The translations under genes were made by a program, and so were the position numbers. A DNA stretch of 14,319 nucleotides. Origin: JACDAS01 sp046262415. Lineage in GTDB: Bacteria; Actinomycetota; Thermoleophilia; Gaiellales; Gaiellaceae. Below, piece after piece: positions 13,909 to 14,319 of the stretch. A model generated the notes under the pieces. It searched no databases, had not been told where the DNA came from, and saw nothing but the letters and a program-made list of their open reading frames with translations. Numbering within the stretch: the first letter of the stretch is position 1; each line of letters opens with the position of its first letter. Location of the stretch: the NCBI GenBank assembly GCA_046262415.1, contig JBHEMU010000081.1, positions 1 through 14,319 on the forward strand. Direction: 5' to 3'.

Positions 13909-14094
13909 CTCTCGGCCACTTCGAGCACCTACTGCGTCCGCGCCTCCGCCGGACAAAGGACGTACAAGGGGCGGTCCCGGGGCCGAGGTCGGAACCGACC
14001 CGTGCTCCTGAGAATCACCTATCGAGGGGTCGTGTCGCGCGTCCGCGCCGCCGACTCCTAGGGCACTAGATCCAATACCTGACCAAGGAGAACA
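13909..14094 (+). other. intergenic region / probable 5' leader of the pilin gene
   Basis: No gene is evident in this stretch; short ORFs across it have no recognisable features. It contains a short hairpin (GGTC-GGAACC-GACC, 13987-14000) and GC-rich complementary stretches around 13965-13985. I compared it by eye with the c-di-GMP-I riboswitch core, often linked to pilin genes, and found no match. The promoter is unclear; CACTAGATC (14065-14073) is a weak -10 candidate. Confidence 0.35.
14085..14090 (+). promoter_or_regulatory. Shine-Dalgarno of the pilin gene
   Basis: AAGGAG stands four bases before the ATG at 14095 and fixes this start. It is the only canonical Shine-Dalgarno I see in the window, as expected for a strongly expressed structural protein with a leader-containing mRNA. 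Confidence 0.8.
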
Positions 14095-14319
14095 ATGATC
14101 ACCAAGCTTCGCAATCGGATGAGCAGCGAGCAGGGCTTCACCCTGATCGAGATGCTCATCGTCATCATCATCCTCGGCATCCTGCTCGCGATCGCCGTTC
14201 CCGCCTACCTGAAGTTCAAGGATCGGGCGAACGAGGGCGCGGCGCAGGCGAACATCCGCGCGATGGTGCCGGCGATGGAGGCCTACAACGCCGACAACGG
14301 CGCTCTCGGCTACGGCGGC
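14095..14319 (+). CDS. type IV pilin / major pilin-like protein (5' part, cut by window end)
   Basis: The visible 75 codons encode a class III-signal prepilin: a short basic leader (MITKLRNRMSSEQG), a prepilin peptidase site G14/F15, and then FTLIEMLIVIIILGILLAIA, the conserved N-methylated hydrophobic helix with the essential Glu at mature position 5. The following PAYLKFKDRANEGAAQANIRAMVPAMEAYNADNG resembles major type IVa or pseudopilins. It would be exported and polymerised into a pilus by the PilB/PilC machinery, whose genes are not in view but may follow. ATG 14095 is chosen because of the AAGGAG before it and the correct leader length. The 3' end is beyond the window, so pilin versus pseudopilin cannot be settled. 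Confidence 0.93.
   Translation, partial: MITKLRNRMSSEQGFTLIEMLIVIIILGILLAIAVPAYLKFKDRANEGAAQANIRAMVPAMEAYNADNGALGYGG

Noticed and set aside
13909..14094. c-di-GMP-I (GEMM) riboswitch before the pilin
   Set aside because: Neither the GCAAACC-type nor the GGACGCAAAGC-type core could be found in the correct order; GGACAAAGGACG is only a superficial resemblance.

Overview
The window is very GC-rich, with strongly GC-biased third codon positions, many GTG/TTG starts and frequent 4-bp stop/start overlaps. Gene content (an actinobacterial Vms1-like release factor, tandem M29 aminopeptidases, an actinobacterial-type LexA box, a small beta-carbonic anhydrase, a type IV pilin) suggests a high-GC actinobacterium, perhaps class Thermoleophilia. 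That placement is inference from gene content; no rRNA gene or other marker proves it.

Left part, minus strand (about 110-7040). Six tightly packed genes read leftward: an enolase-superfamily epimerase (DgcA-like), a DUF1611 protein (DgcN-like), a secreted TIM-barrel glycoside hydrolase-like protein, two tandem M29 aminopeptidases and a YfcE-like phosphodiesterase. Four of the five junctions overlap; three are 4-bp overlaps (TTGA, GTGA, CTGA), and the other gap is 36 bp. The set looks like one operon for peptide and D-glutamate (possibly cell-wall peptide) catabolism. Past its end is a separately regulated LysM membrane protein of the YneA/ChiZ type, an SOS cell-division inhibitor. A TTGACA-17-TAGGGT promoter with two perfect LexA boxes precedes it, one in the spacer and one over the predicted transcription start and start codon. 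A doubtful small exported ORF follows.

Middle (7040-9840). Divergent to the operon lie an internally deleted tRNA-Arg copy ending in a 12-bp perfect hairpin and, 170 bp on, an intact tRNA-Arg(CCG). A beta-carbonic anhydrase then faces the GTPase gene typA tail to tail.

Right part, plus strand (9858-14319). A Vms1-like peptidyl-tRNA hydrolase (acVLRF1) is divergent from typA with a 20-bp gap and overlaps a UPF0104/LPG-synthase-type membrane protein by 4 bp. Next come an MFS transporter gene broken by one in-frame amber codon before its first membrane helix, a CorA-type Mg2+ channel, and after a structured 244-bp intergenic region the 5' part of a type IV pilin gene, which runs off the window.

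Two themes cross the window. Many transcription units carry a TANNNT -10-like hexamer 6-9 nt before the start codon and no Shine-Dalgarno, pointing to leaderless mRNAs; the pilin gene is the exception with AAGGAG. Several enzymes depart from family signatures: a Tyr-to-Phe change in one M29 copy and loss of both loop glutamines in acVLRF1.
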